A stretch of 64,000 nucleotides of DNA from Salinimicrobium sediminilitoris (GTDB taxonomy: Bacteria; Bacteroidota; Bacteroidia; Flavobacteriales; Flavobacteriaceae): positions 124,001 through 188,000 of the forward strand of contig NZ_JAIVCC010000009.1 of assembly GCF_020866905.1 (NCBI RefSeq), in the 5' to 3' direction. Numbering within the stretch: position 1 is the stretch's first letter; every line of letters begins with the position of its first letter. A model generated the notes under the pieces. It worked only from the letters and a program-made list of their open reading frames with translations. It was not told where the DNA came from and made no database searches. Below, piece after piece: positions 27,548 through 37,490 of this stretch. A program made the translations under genes and the position numbers.

Positions 27548-28426
27548 TCAGGTTAAAACTATTTTAAGTTCGTTGCGATAAACTGAGGGAGATTTTCCCG
27601 TAAACTTCTTGAATTGCTTGTTGAAATGACTGAAGTTGTTGAATCCGCTTTCAAAACAGATCTCAGTTATACTTATTTGCTTCTCATGCAGAAGTTTGGC
27701 TGCATGTGCCAATCGATATTCATTGACAAACTGAGTAAAGGTTTTGCCCGTAATTTTCTTGAAGTACCTGCAGAAAGCCGGAACTGTCATACTAACTTTC
27801 TTCGCTACTTCCTCAAGGCTGATGGACCTGTGAAACTCTTCTTTTACAAAATTAAATATCTGATTTACCCGATGATTGTCCTGTAGTTCTGTTTCCAGAA
27901 TAAATCCCTGGGCATTTAGTACGGAATACTCTTTTGAACTTTCCAGTAAATGTAAAATTTCAAGGAGGCCAAGGAGGCGCCGATAAGGACCTTCATTTTT
28001 AAGGGCTTCCATTTTTTGACCAATATTCTTTTTAGAATCTCCAGTGTAGACTATTCCCATAGCTGCCCTCTCAAAAAGAGCTTTAATGTTCTTCATTTCG
28101 GGGATCTCAAAAAATTGGTTTCCAAGGAAATCGGGTTTAATCTGGATAACTGTTTCATTCTCGTTGCCCGTGAATCCGTCTGTAAAACCACAATGAGGGA
28201 GATTAGATCCAATGAGTATAAGATCTCCGTTCCTGTAATAGGAAATATGGCTTCCAATTTGCCTTTTTCCTGAATCTCTATTTACATAGACCAGTTCTAT
28301 TTCAGGATGATAATGCCAAAAGGTATGCTTCCTGTTTTGGTGGTCCTTATCATATGTCCTATATGAAAATGAACTACCAAAAAGGGGCTCTATCTTTTCT
28401 AATTCAGGTTTTGCACTTAATTTCAT
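27548..28426 (-). CDS. AraC-family transcriptional regulator with cupin sensor domain
   Basis: 292 aa. The N-terminal ~140 residues are cupin-like (HTFWHYHPEIELVYV, NGDLILIGSNLPH). The C-terminus carries two helix-turn-helix motifs: SLEEVAKKVSMTVPAFCRYFKKITGKTF and ITEICFESGFNNFSHFNKQFKKFTGKSPSVYR. It probably controls the adh and osmC genes that follow on the same strand 56 bp downstream. The ligand is unknown. The 210-bp gap upstream faces a divergent secreted-protein gene. Confidence 0.92.
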   Translation of the reverse strand: MKLSAKPELEKIEPLFGSSFSYRTYDKDHQNRKHTFWHYHPEIELVYVNRDSGKRQIGSHISYYRNGDLILIGSNLPHCGFTDGFTGNENETVIQIKPDFLGNQFFEIPEMKNIKALFERAAMGIVYTGDSKKNIGQKMEALKNEGPYRRLLGLLEILHLLESSKEYSVLNAQGFILETELQDNHRVNQIFNFVKEEFHRSISLEEVAKKVSMTVPAFCRYFKKITGKTFTQFVNEYRLAHAAKLLHEKQISITEICFESGFNNFSHFNKQFKKFTGKSPSVYRNELKIVLT

Positions 28427-28597
28427 AAAACAGGTTGAAATTTGAATTAAATATAATCAGTATTAAAATACTCTACTCCAGCAGAATTACCCATTAAATG
28501 TCTTTTTTTAACCTAAAACGTTTTAGTCCATCCACTATAGATCAAATTTGAACATTTATCTGTCAATTTTCACCTATTACTCACGGATATAACGGGT

Positions 28598-28605
28598 TAT
28601 GTTTG
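28598..28605 (+). promoter_or_regulatory. Candidate -7 box for the 198-aa secreted protein gene
   Basis: TATGTTTG, an exact TAnnTTTG match, 31 bp upstream of the start codon. Confidence 0.4.
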
Positions 28606-28636
28606 TTGTGTAATATTTAGTGGTTTAACTAAAACA

Positions 28637-29233
28637 ATGAAAATTATGAAAAAGCTAAAAAACATTTCGTTAGTTGCTTTGTTCCTTTTTACTTTCTCTT
28701 TTGCAGGTGCTAAGGAAAAAGATGGGGAAGGTGTGAGCTTGAATGGAGAGCAAACGGTCTTAGTAGATCTTTCTAATGTGAACCGGGGTACACGTATTTT
28801 GTTTGAAGATAAATTTGGTGTAACTCTATTTAAAGATGACTTGCTTAAGGATGGACAGTACAATAAGAGTCTGCACCTGGAAATGATTCCGCACGGAATA
28901 TATTTTCTTAAAGTGGACAAGAGGTTTGCAACCAGAGTCTGGAAGATAAAGAAGTCATCTAAAGGTGTAGAAATCGTAGGTAAATCTGCTACAATCAGTA
29001 AACCTCACTTTAGGGTGCAACAAGAAAGGGTAGGTGTATTTATGACGAACACACAAGAAGGTAGAGTAGACCTTTCAGTAGAAGATAAGCATGGAGAAGT
29101 TTTAGCACAAATTAGAGAATCCGGAAAACTTTTTCAGAAAATTTTGGACTTTTCAAATGTGCCATCAGGAGAATATTTGATCAAGGTGAACAAGGGCCAG
29201 GAAAAATTTGAAGAAAAGATAGTTATAAATTGA
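28637..29233 (+). CDS. Secreted protein of unknown function, beta-sandwich repeats
   Basis: 198 aa with a signal peptide (KKLKNISLVALFLFTFSFAGA). The mature part has two similar segments, roughly 42-95 and 135-195, each ending in a PxGxYxLKV-like strand: MIPHGIYFLKVDK and NVPSGEYLIKVNK. This is the pattern seen in Bacteroidota T9SS-type C-terminal and DUF3244-like beta-sandwiches. A second ATG at 28646 could be the start. It is monocistronic with a -7 box and a strong terminator. No function is assigned. Confidence 0.75.
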   Translation: MKIMKKLKNISLVALFLFTFSFAGAKEKDGEGVSLNGEQTVLVDLSNVNRGTRILFEDKFGVTLFKDDLLKDGQYNKSLHLEMIPHGIYFLKVDKRFATRVWKIKKSSKGVEIVGKSATISKPHFRVQQERVGVFMTNTQEGRVDLSVEDKHGEVLAQIRESGKLFQKILDFSNVPSGEYLIKVNKGQEKFEEKIVIN

Positions 29234-29265
29234 GGAGATCTCTTTAACACTAATTAACACTAAAA

Positions 29266-29295
29266 AACTGCCCCGGGAATTTTCCCGGGGCAGTT
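29266..29295. terminator. Strong bidirectional terminator hairpin
   Basis: Perfect 14-bp arms AACTGCCCCGGGAA (29266-29279) and TTCCCGGGGCAGTT (29282-29295) around a 2-nt centre, GC-rich, between the convergent secreted-protein and glgB genes. The A-run on its left gives a T-run for the minus-strand glgB transcript. Confidence 0.9.
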
Positions 29296-29317
29296 ATCAT
29301 TTATTGCCAATTAATAA

Positions 29318-32197
29318 TCAGGTTTTCTTGAGATAGATCACTGCCATTGGTGGTATGGTAAGAGAAAGGGAATTTTCCTGCCTGTGTGCCGGCAATTCCT
29401 GACTTTCAATTTTCTCGTGATTCTTTACATTGCTGCCTCCCAGTTTTTCGTCATCGCTGTTAAAGATCTCCTTCCAGTCTCCAGCTTCCTGCACTCCAAT
29501 CCTGTAGTTCTCTCTTGGTACAGGGGTGAAATTGCACACCACAAGGATGTTGTCTTTAGGATCATTTCCTTTTCGTAAAAAGCTTATAATACTGTTTTCT
29601 TTATCGTTATAATCCACCCATTCAAAGCCTTCCGGAGAAAACGCTTTTTCATATAAGGCAGGTTCTTTTTTATAGAGCTCATTTAGCTCCTTAAAAGTTT
29701 CCTGGACTTGTCGATGTGGAGCTTCATTGGTCAAATGCCATTCAAGACTTGAATCATGATTCCATTCTGTAGTCTGCCCAAATTCAGCTCCCATAAAGAG
29801 AAGCTTTGTTCCGGGGTGAGCATACATGTAGGAATACAAGGTACGCAGGTTCGCAAATTTGTTCCAGGTATCTCCCGGCATTTTATTGAGAATAGATTGT
29901 TTTCCATAGACTACCTCATCGTGTGACAACGGAAGCATGAAATTTTCTGTAAAAGCGTAATTCGTGCTAAAAGTTATCGTGTTATGATGATGTCTTCTGT
30001 GAACCGGATCCTCGCTAAAATATTTAAGAGTGTCGTGCATCCATCCCATCATCCACTTCATTCCAAAGCCAAGTCCACCAATATAGGTGGGTTTGGAAAC
30101 CATTGGCCATGCTGTAGATTCTTCTGCAATAGTAACGGCATCGGGAAACTCTTTGTAAACTACTTCATTGAATTCTTTGAGGAGACTAATTGCTTCCAGG
30201 TTTTCTCTACCGCCAAATTCATTTGGCTCCCATTCTCCTTCTTTTCTGGAGTAGTCCAGATACAGCATTGATGCCACTGCATCTACGCGCAATCCATCGG
30301 CATGGAATTTATCCAGCCAGAACAATGCGTTACTTATAAGGAAGGAGCGTACCTCATTTCGGCCGTAGTTAAAGATGTAACTCTGCCAGTCCGGGTGAAA
30401 ACCTTTTTGAGGATCGGCATGTTCGTAGAGATATGTCCCGTCGAAATAGTGCAACCCGTGGAGATCTGAAGGGAAGTGGGAGGGAACCCAATCCAAAATT
30501 ACTCCAATCCCTGCCTGGTGTAGGCTATCAATAAGCTGCATGAATTCCTGCGGCGTACCAAAACGGCTCGAAGGAGCAAAATATCCGGTGATCTGGTAAC
30601 CCCAGGATCCAAAGAATGGGTGTTCCATTACAGGCATGAACTCTACATGGGTAAAGCCCATCTCCTTGATATACTTTGGAAGTTGCTCAGCAAGTTCAAG
30701 ATAGCTGAGGGAACGAAGATCATCTTCCGGAACTCTTTTCCAGGAGCCTAAATGAATTTCATAGACAGACATGGGTTGTGGTTTACCGTTCTTCTTTGCC
30801 CGGTCCTTAATCCAGTCTTTATCCTTCCAGGTGTTCTCAAGATCCCATACCATAGAAGCAGTATTTGGAGGCGTTTCCCATTGGAAGGCAAAAGGATCAC
30901 CTTTGTCGGCTTCATAACCATTGGTCGACCTTATAAAATATTTATACAAACTGCCTTTTTTGGCATCGGGTATAAATACTTCCCAGATCCCTGAGTTGTC
31001 CCAGCGGGCGTTCATTGGATGTGCTTCTCTATCCCAGTTATTAAAGTCTCCGACTACCGATATTCTTTCGGCATTGGGGGCCCATACTGCAAAATATACT
31101 CCTTCGGTCCCCATATATTCCATGAGGTGAGAACCCAATTTGTTGTAGAGATGATAGTGTTTTCCTTCTCTAAATAAGTGGGTATCAAACTCTGTAAAAA
31201 GAGTAGCTTCTACAGGTTTATCAGAAGAGGATTTTTGCTCTTCTTTTTTATCTGTGGTAAGGTCTTCTACTGTTTTTTTTGCCTTTTTAGCGGCTGCAGT
31301 TATTTCTTCTTTGTCGGGCAAAATTTCCTCTACCTTTTTCCTGGCTTTTTCTGCTGCCGGGATGACTTTTTCGGCTAAACCACCGGCTGCTGCTTTTACG
31401 TCCTCGGGATCGGGAATGAGATCTTTTGCCTTTTTCTCAAGGTCTTTTTTTGTACCTTTTTTGGGTGTTACCGTTTTTTTGATATTATCGGCTGTTTCTT
31501 TAGCCGCATCTTTTAAATCTTCGGAAGGAGAAGTGTTGGGCAACTTCATTTTTTCTTCGGCGCTTATTCCCGGAACCTTTTTTTGGCGGGACATTTTCTT
31601 TGCAGGTTTTTTTTCTGCCTTCTTTGCTTCACTTTGAGAAGTAGCGGCGGATTTTTTCTCTGCCGATTTTCGGGTGCCGGTTTTCTTTTCAGGTTTTTCC
31701 TCTGGAGTTGTTGTAACCCTGGTTGCCGGTGCAGCCACATCGGGCACCTGATCATCTGTCAAAGGCTTCTGAAATTTTGCCGGTTTAGAAGGCGTATCCT
31801 CCTTTTTCTTTTCTGTAGATGTTTTTCTGGCCTTGCTTTTAGGTTTAGGTTTAGCAGCACTGTCTGCATCGGGCATTTTAGTTTTGGGTAAACCTGTTTT
31901 TAGCTTTGTTGGCTTGGTTTTCTCTTCAGAGGTTGACTTTGCCTTTGAGGTAGTAGATTTTTTGGTAGCTGTAGTCTTCTTAGCTGCCGTTTTCTTTTCA
32001 GAAGTTGATTTAACCGAAGAGGTTTTTTTAGTGTCACTTTTCTTCGGCGTTTTGCTTCCTACACCTTTTGGTCCCTTCACGTCCCCCGATTCTTCGGCAG
32101 AAGTATTTCCTTTATCTATAGGAGCTTTGGGAGCCTTTCCGGTTCCTGAAACATTTTTATCTATATTTTTTTTGTTATTGTTTTCTTTCTTAGCCAT
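29318..32197 (-). CDS. glgB: 1,4-alpha-glucan branching enzyme with a ~330-residue Lys-rich N-terminal extension
   Basis: 959 aa; typical GlgB is ~630-730. The catalytic part begins near residue 331 with a CBM48 domain (YFAVWAPNAERISVVGDFNNWD). The GH13 residues follow: DGLRVDAVASMLYLDY (nucleophile Asp), TIAEESTAWP (acid Glu) and LPLSHDEVVYGK (third Asp). It forms alpha-1,6 branches on glucan. Residues 1-330 are one unbroken low-complexity run rich in Lys, Ala, Pro, Ser and Thr (KKTAAKKTTATKKSTTSK type), then amphipathic Lys/Ala/Glu helices; it resembles histone H1-like tails and has no known catalytic role. The gene starts 3 bp after treS-mak stops. Confidence 0.95.
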   Translation of the reverse strand: MAKKENNNKKNIDKNVSGTGKAPKAPIDKGNTSAEESGDVKGPKGVGSKTPKKSDTKKTSSVKSTSEKKTAAKKTTATKKSTTSKAKSTSEEKTKPTKLKTGLPKTKMPDADSAAKPKPKSKARKTSTEKKKEDTPSKPAKFQKPLTDDQVPDVAAPATRVTTTPEEKPEKKTGTRKSAEKKSAATSQSEAKKAEKKPAKKMSRQKKVPGISAEEKMKLPNTSPSEDLKDAAKETADNIKKTVTPKKGTKKDLEKKAKDLIPDPEDVKAAAGGLAEKVIPAAEKARKKVEEILPDKEEITAAAKKAKKTVEDLTTDKKEEQKSSSDKPVEATLFTEFDTHLFREGKHYHLYNKLGSHLMEYMGTEGVYFAVWAPNAERISVVGDFNNWDREAHPMNARWDNSGIWEVFIPDAKKGSLYKYFIRSTNGYEADKGDPFAFQWETPPNTASMVWDLENTWKDKDWIKDRAKKNGKPQPMSVYEIHLGSWKRVPEDDLRSLSYLELAEQLPKYIKEMGFTHVEFMPVMEHPFFGSWGYQITGYFAPSSRFGTPQEFMQLIDSLHQAGIGVILDWVPSHFPSDLHGLHYFDGTYLYEHADPQKGFHPDWQSYIFNYGRNEVRSFLISNALFWLDKFHADGLRVDAVASMLYLDYSRKEGEWEPNEFGGRENLEAISLLKEFNEVVYKEFPDAVTIAEESTAWPMVSKPTYIGGLGFGMKWMMGWMHDTLKYFSEDPVHRRHHHNTITFSTNYAFTENFMLPLSHDEVVYGKQSILNKMPGDTWNKFANLRTLYSYMYAHPGTKLLFMGAEFGQTTEWNHDSSLEWHLTNEAPHRQVQETFKELNELYKKEPALYEKAFSPEGFEWVDYNDKENSIISFLRKGNDPKDNILVVCNFTPVPRENYRIGVQEAGDWKEIFNSDDEKLGGSNVKNHEKIESQELPAHRQENSLSLTIPPMAVIYLKKT

Positions 32198-32200
32198 AAT

Positions 32201-35200
32201 TTATTGTTTAATGCATGATTTAATGCCCCTTAGCGGGATCAAAACCCAATCTGGACGATTGTTCAATTCATAATTCATTTCATAGATCGCTTTTTCAAGC
32301 AGGAAAATCTGCATAAGAACCTTTGTGTCTTCCTCATCATCGGGAATAAAATTGTTCTCCCCAACATGTTCATAGTAACCCTTAAGGAACATTTGCGTTA
32401 CCAGGTAATACCAGTTTTCTGCCCAGGTATCCAGGTCACCTTCTTTGTTGTGCGCATCCAGTTCAGATTCCAGGATGCTTCCAAAAGCGGCGTAGTGGAA
32501 AGAGCGAACCATCCCTGCGACATCTCGAAGGGGAGATCTTTTTAATCTTCTTTCACTAAATGATCTTGCAGGTTCTCCTTCAAAATCAATGATAACAAAG
32601 TCTTTACCGGTCCATAAAACCTGCCCAAGGTGATAATCCCCATGGGTCCTTATTTTCATGATTGGAATTTTGTGATTATAGACCTTTTTAAATACCTCCA
32701 GTACATCATTCTTCATACTAAGTACTTCCTGCGCTTCTTCCTGAATATGCTTCGGAAGAGTTTTTAAACTCTTTTGAAGATTCTGGAATGCATTTCTCGT
32801 GAGTGACTGCAGGGAAGAGAAAAGCGATCTCTGGTAATGCAGAGAGAAAGGTTCTGGTTCGAAATCTTTCTCAAGTGGGTTTGCAGCCAGTGCTTTGTGC
32901 ATTTCTGCAGTTCTTTGGCCCAGCAGGAACATTCTTTCGGGGAAAATTGCACCCATTAATTCCTGCATGTTTTCTGAAAGATCCTGATAGGAAAGCGGAG
33001 TTAATGTGTGTTCTACCTCCTCGAATTCTTTTTCTTTAGGTAAGGTCAATACCCTGTCAAAAAAGCGATTTAAAGCATCCTTTGTATAATCCCAAGCGTC
33101 ACCTTGATTAGGAATAAGATCCTGCATCATTCCCAGGACAATGATGTTCTTGGAATCGGGTTTATATTCTATGGCACCCACAAATCTTGGAGAATTCTTG
33201 TACTCGGTCTTTTCAGTAAGATATCTGGTGATCTCAAGATCTGGATTAATAGTATTATCCAGTTTACGATATAACTTCAGGAAATATTTGTTATCAAATA
33301 TCAGCGAAGTATTACTTTGTTCAGCATTAAGGATCTTTGAGTGGACTTTTTCTGATTCAGGTTCAAAATTATCTTCACTGTGATAGAACACCAGGTTTGC
33401 CCGACCACTCTGAAGTTTTCTACCTTTTTTAATGTTTTTAAACAGTACGTTTCTAAAACTTTCACTGTAAACAGCATCAAAAAGATATCCTTCCTCTTCG
33501 CCCAGCTTAAGTTTGGCAATTATTCCTTTTGCAGGTATTTCCTTATACTCTTCATCATGTCTGGGACTTAAAAATCCTAGAGGGAGTTGATAAACTTCAG
33601 GTAATCCGTCGTTGTAGCTTACTTCAATGGTTATTAAGGTAGAAGGCATATCCTTAACAGGGATATCCACCTTATTAACTACGTTAATGTTCTGGATGAC
33701 TCTTGATTTACCACCAAACCAACGACAGGAGTTTAGATATTCAGGCAACACATAATGTTCAAACTTGTACCTCGTCTTATTTTGAAGTAATTGTTCCCAG
33801 TTATCAACTTGCAGAAGAGGAGTTTCAGACTTTGTTATATGGCCTTCCTCTTTTTGCAGCTGGAACCAGTAATATCCATGGGGAGCCATCGTGAACAAAT
33901 ATGGATGTTCCGTAACCCTTGGAAATTTATTATGACTAAACACTTCAACAGGAATGTAACCTTCATAAGCCTCCAGATCTAATTCGGCAGCCTGAGGAAA
34001 TCTGGAAAGATTTCCAAGCACCAGGATATCCTCATCTTCAAAGGTTCGTGTGTATGCAATGATCTTGGCATTACTTGGAGAAAGGAAATTGATATCCCCA
34101 CGCCCAAAGGCTTTAAATTTTTTCCTCATGCTAATGATCCTTTTCATCCACCATAAAAGGGATGAAGAATTCATTTGCTCTGTCTCTACATTGATGGATT
34201 CATATTTATATGAGGGATCAATGATCACGGGCAGATAAAGCTTGTGTGGGTTGGCATGTGAGAATCCTGCATTACGGTGGGAAGACCATTGCATTGGCGT
34301 TCTAACCCCATCCCGGTCTCCCAGGTAGAAGTTATCTCCCATTCCTATTTCATCTCCATAATATATGACAGGAGTTCCGGGAAGGGAGAACAACAATACA
34401 TTCATCAACTCGATCTTATTCCTGTTATTCTCCAGTAGGGGAGCAAGCCTGTGCCGAATTCCCACGTTGATCTTTGCCTGTGGATCTTTGGTGTAGACTT
34501 TATACATATAATCCCTCTCCTCATCGGTCACCATTTCCAGAGTAAGTTCATCATGATTCCGAAGGAAGATTGCCCATTGGCAATTTTCTGGAATATCGGG
34601 TGTCTGGTCGATAATGTCCATTATCGGATATCTGTCTTCCATCTTGACCGACATAAACATCCTGGGCATAATGGGGAAATGGTAGTTCATATGGCATTCA
34701 TCACCTTCGCCAAAATATTCGGCCGAATCCTCCGGCCACATATTGGCTTCTGCCAGCAGTAATTTGTTTTCATACTTGCTGTCAACATGTGTGCGCAGCT
34801 TCTTCAGAAATTCATGAGTTTCGGGAAGGTTTTCACAGTTTGTACCCTCTCTTTCAAAAAGATATGGAACTGCATCAAGCCTAAAACCATCCACTCCCAG
34901 GTCAAACCAGAAGTCCAGGACATCGAATACTTCTTGCTGTACCTGTGGATTGTCAAAATTTAGATCGGGTTGGTGACTGAAGAAACGGTGCCAAAAATAT
35001 TGTTTTGCCACTGGGTCCCAGGTCCAATTGGAGGGTTCTGTATCGGTAAAGATGATCCTTGTGTCCTTATATTTTTCAGGGTCATCACTCCAAACGTAAT
35101 AATCCCTTTCTGGAGATCCAATTGGCGCATTACGGGCTCTCTGGAACCAAGGGTGTTGATCTGATGTGTGATTAATGACCAGCTCGGTAATTATTTTTAG

Positions 35201-35500
35201 TCCGCGCTCATGGGCTTCATCGATAAGTCTTTTAAAGGTGTCGAGATCCCCATAAGAGGGATTTATGCTGTAGTAATCTGCTATGTCATATCCATCATCT
35301 TTAAGAGGTGATGGGTAAAATGGGAGCAGCCAAATAGCTGTAACCCCAAGGTCTTCCAGATAGTCTAACTTTTCGAGAAGGCCTTCGAAATCACCTATTC
35401 CGTCGCCGTTACTGTCAAAAAAGGCTTTGATGTGAAGTTCATAAATTATAGCATCTTTATACCAGGTTTCCTGATCGCTCGCTTGAAGTGGTTTGATCAT
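32201..35500 (-). CDS. Trehalose synthase - maltokinase fusion (TreS-Mak)
   Basis: About 1099 aa. The first ~550 residues are the GH13 trehalose synthase that interconverts trehalose and maltose: WYKDAIIYELHIKAFFDSNGDG, GFRLDAVPYLFER, LLAEANMWPED, FLRNHDELTLEMV. The remainder is a maltokinase (Mak/Pep2-like) with the kinase-fold motif KIRTHGDYHLGQVLWTGKDFVIIDFEGEPARS, which phosphorylates maltose to maltose-1-phosphate for GlgE. ATG 35500 is chosen, 10 bp after the glgE stop; an in-frame TTG at 35536 would overlap glgE. A fused TreS-Mak is known from other bacteria. Confidence 0.94.
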   Translation of the reverse strand: MIKPLQASDQETWYKDAIIYELHIKAFFDSNGDGIGDFEGLLEKLDYLEDLGVTAIWLLPFYPSPLKDDGYDIADYYSINPSYGDLDTFKRLIDEAHERGLKIITELVINHTSDQHPWFQRARNAPIGSPERDYYVWSDDPEKYKDTRIIFTDTEPSNWTWDPVAKQYFWHRFFSHQPDLNFDNPQVQQEVFDVLDFWFDLGVDGFRLDAVPYLFEREGTNCENLPETHEFLKKLRTHVDSKYENKLLLAEANMWPEDSAEYFGEGDECHMNYHFPIMPRMFMSVKMEDRYPIMDIIDQTPDIPENCQWAIFLRNHDELTLEMVTDEERDYMYKVYTKDPQAKINVGIRHRLAPLLENNRNKIELMNVLLFSLPGTPVIYYGDEIGMGDNFYLGDRDGVRTPMQWSSHRNAGFSHANPHKLYLPVIIDPSYKYESINVETEQMNSSSLLWWMKRIISMRKKFKAFGRGDINFLSPSNAKIIAYTRTFEDEDILVLGNLSRFPQAAELDLEAYEGYIPVEVFSHNKFPRVTEHPYLFTMAPHGYYWFQLQKEEGHITKSETPLLQVDNWEQLLQNKTRYKFEHYVLPEYLNSCRWFGGKSRVIQNINVVNKVDIPVKDMPSTLITIEVSYNDGLPEVYQLPLGFLSPRHDEEYKEIPAKGIIAKLKLGEEEGYLFDAVYSESFRNVLFKNIKKGRKLQSGRANLVFYHSEDNFEPESEKVHSKILNAEQSNTSLIFDNKYFLKLYRKLDNTINPDLEITRYLTEKTEYKNSPRFVGAIEYKPDSKNIIVLGMMQDLIPNQGDAWDYTKDALNRFFDRVLTLPKEKEFEEVEHTLTPLSYQDLSENMQELMGAIFPERMFLLGQRTAEMHKALAANPLEKDFEPEPFSLHYQRSLFSSLQSLTRNAFQNLQKSLKTLPKHIQEEAQEVLSMKNDVLEVFKKVYNHKIPIMKIRTHGDYHLGQVLWTGKDFVIIDFEGEPARSFSERRLKRSPLRDVAGMVRSFHYAAFGSILESELDAHNKEGDLDTWAENWYYLVTQMFLKGYYEHVGENNFIPDDEEDTKVLMQIFLLEKAIYEMNYELNNRPDWVLIPLRGIKSCIKQ

Positions 35501-35510
35501 TTCTTTGTCT

Positions 35511-37490
35511 TTATTGTATTGGTTTTTTAGTTTCAACTTTTAATATGTGTGCGGGAATTGCCCGTGGATGTAGTTCAACAAAATTCCACTCGTCCTGCCA
35601 TATATAACTCGCTCCTGTAAGAAGATCTTTTACAGAGTAGGAGTCATGATTTTCTATCTTTAGACGTTCCAGCGGCACCTGGACCCATCCCGCCTGAGTA
35701 TTATTGGGATCGAGGTTGACTACGATAATTAGTTTGTTTTTCTCCTCCTGGTCTACCTTGGAATAACATATAATCTGGTCATTATCTGTATCACAGAATT
35801 CTATGTTCCAGGTGGTTTGCAACGCCTCATTTTCCTTTCTTATCCTGTTGAGAATGCTTATCATCTCTTTGGTGCGCGTGTTGCGGTGCCAGTCCCAATG
35901 ATAGATCTGGTATTTTTCTGAGTGTACATACTCCTCTTTCCCGGGATAAGGCTCGTTTAATCCGAATTCAAATACAGGTCCGTATAATCCGTAATTAGAA
36001 GACATAGTTGCGGCCAGGATAAGCCTTATAATAAAAGAAGGTTCTTCCCTGTGCTCCAGTGATATTGGTAGGATATCGGGTGTATTTGGCCAGAAGTTTG
36101 GCCTGTAATACTCCCTGACTTCAGTTTTAGTTAAATGAGTTAGATATTCCTGAAATTCTTCTTTGGTGTTCCTCCAGGTGAAATAGGTATAAGATTGATT
36201 AAAACCAACCTTCGCCAATTCTTCCATTACCCTTGGGCGGGTAAAAGCTTCCGCAAGGAAAATAATACCTTCGTGTTTTTTGTTGATCTCCTTAATACAC
36301 CATTCCCAGAATGGAAAAGTCTTGGTGTGAGGATTATCTACTCTAAAGACATTTACGCCTTTGTCGATCCAGAATTCCACGATGCTCTTAAGCTCATCCC
36401 AAAGATTTTCCCAATCTTCGGTTTCGAAGTTCACGGGCAGCACATCCTGGTATTTCTTCGGCGGGTTTTCGGCATATTGCACTGTGCCATCCGGTCGCCA
36501 TTTAAACCATTGCGGGTGCTCCTTAACATAAGGGTGATCTGGCGAACATTGAATAGCGAAGTCCAGGGCTATTTCAATATCTATATCCTTAGCTTTTTTC
36601 ACCAGGCGTTTGAAGTCCTCCATGGTTCCCAACTCGGGATGAATAGCTTTATGTCCTCCTTCTTTAGCTCCTATTGCCCATGGGGAACCTGGATCTCCTT
36701 CCTCGGCGTCGGTAGCATTGTTCAGACCTTTACGGTGGCTGCGTCCTATAGGATGAATAGGAGGGAAATAGATGGTGTCAAATCCCATTTTTGCCACCTC
36801 GGGCAGCACATTTTCACAATCTTTAAATGTTCCATGGCGGTCTTTCTCAGGAGATGCAGACCTTGGAAAGAATTCATACCAGGCACTAAAGAGCGCCTTT
36901 TTTCTTTCCACTCTTACTTCAAGAGTCTTATCGTATGGGAAAGCAATATTGCGATCGCGGGATTCGTACATCGCTTTGGAAGCACTGTCGCTTAAAGCTT
37001 CAGAAACCGCTCTTTGCTCATGATCTTCATCGCGTAAAAGCGCGATCCATTCCTTGAGTTTCTTTTTATTGGGAGCAGAGGCGCGGGAAAGCGCTTCTTC
37101 CATTAGTTCGGCTCCAATCAAAAGTTCAGTTTTAAGGTTTTGGTTGGCGGCGGCTTTTTTCTCAAGGCCATCCTGCCAGGTGGTGTAGTGATCTACCCAT
37201 GATTCAATGGTGTATTCATAATCTCCTGTTTCACCAAGTTTGAAGGTAGTGGTCCACCGGTCATTACCTAAAAAGCTCATTGGCTGTTCCTGCCATTTCT
37301 TTTCGCGACCTTTGCCTTTCTTTTTCTCCCGGTAAAGGAGCACAGCGTCCACCTTGTCATGGCCATCACCAAAAATATCGGCTTCTACTTTTATTTCTTC
37401 GTCTATTACTCTTTTTATCGGGTACTTTCCACAGTCAATTTGGGGTTTCACATTTCTTATACTAACTCGCTTATGACCATCTATTTTCAT
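35511..37490 (-). CDS. glgE: Alpha-1,4-glucan:maltose-1-phosphate maltosyltransferase (GlgE)
   Basis: 659 aa, normal for GlgE (GH13_3). It extends glucan by maltose units from maltose-1-phosphate. Evidence: an N-terminal domain with ADIFGDGHDKVDAVLLYR, the linker FGTFKDCENVLPEVAKMGFDTIYFPPIHPIG-type region, the nucleophile Asp in GVNVFRVDNPHTKTFPFWEW and acid Glu in IIFLAEAFTRPRVM. It is first in the leftward glgE, treS-mak, glgB operon and transcribed from the 194-bp divergent region shared with treZ. Confidence 0.96.
   Translation of the reverse strand: MKIDGHKRVSIRNVKPQIDCGKYPIKRVIDEEIKVEADIFGDGHDKVDAVLLYREKKKGKGREKKWQEQPMSFLGNDRWTTTFKLGETGDYEYTIESWVDHYTTWQDGLEKKAAANQNLKTELLIGAELMEEALSRASAPNKKKLKEWIALLRDEDHEQRAVSEALSDSASKAMYESRDRNIAFPYDKTLEVRVERKKALFSAWYEFFPRSASPEKDRHGTFKDCENVLPEVAKMGFDTIYFPPIHPIGRSHRKGLNNATDAEEGDPGSPWAIGAKEGGHKAIHPELGTMEDFKRLVKKAKDIDIEIALDFAIQCSPDHPYVKEHPQWFKWRPDGTVQYAENPPKKYQDVLPVNFETEDWENLWDELKSIVEFWIDKGVNVFRVDNPHTKTFPFWEWCIKEINKKHEGIIFLAEAFTRPRVMEELAKVGFNQSYTYFTWRNTKEEFQEYLTHLTKTEVREYYRPNFWPNTPDILPISLEHREEPSFIIRLILAATMSSNYGLYGPVFEFGLNEPYPGKEEYVHSEKYQIYHWDWHRNTRTKEMISILNRIRKENEALQTTWNIEFCDTDNDQIICYSKVDQEEKNKLIIVVNLDPNNTQAGWVQVPLERLKIENHDSYSVKDLLTGASYIWQDEWNFVELHPRAIPAHILKVETKKPIQ

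Noticed and set aside
31254-31637. Plus-strand frames rich in Phe, Leu and Ala opposite the glgB extension
   Set aside because: They are the complement of Lys/Ala-rich codons (AAA, GCN), which gives hydrophobic-looking shadows; the minus-strand frame is continuous with GlgB.
32201-35536. Upstream TTG start for treS-mak
   Set aside because: It would overlap glgE by 26 bp, while the ATG at 35500 lies 10 bp after the glgE stop and directly precedes the conserved N-terminus.
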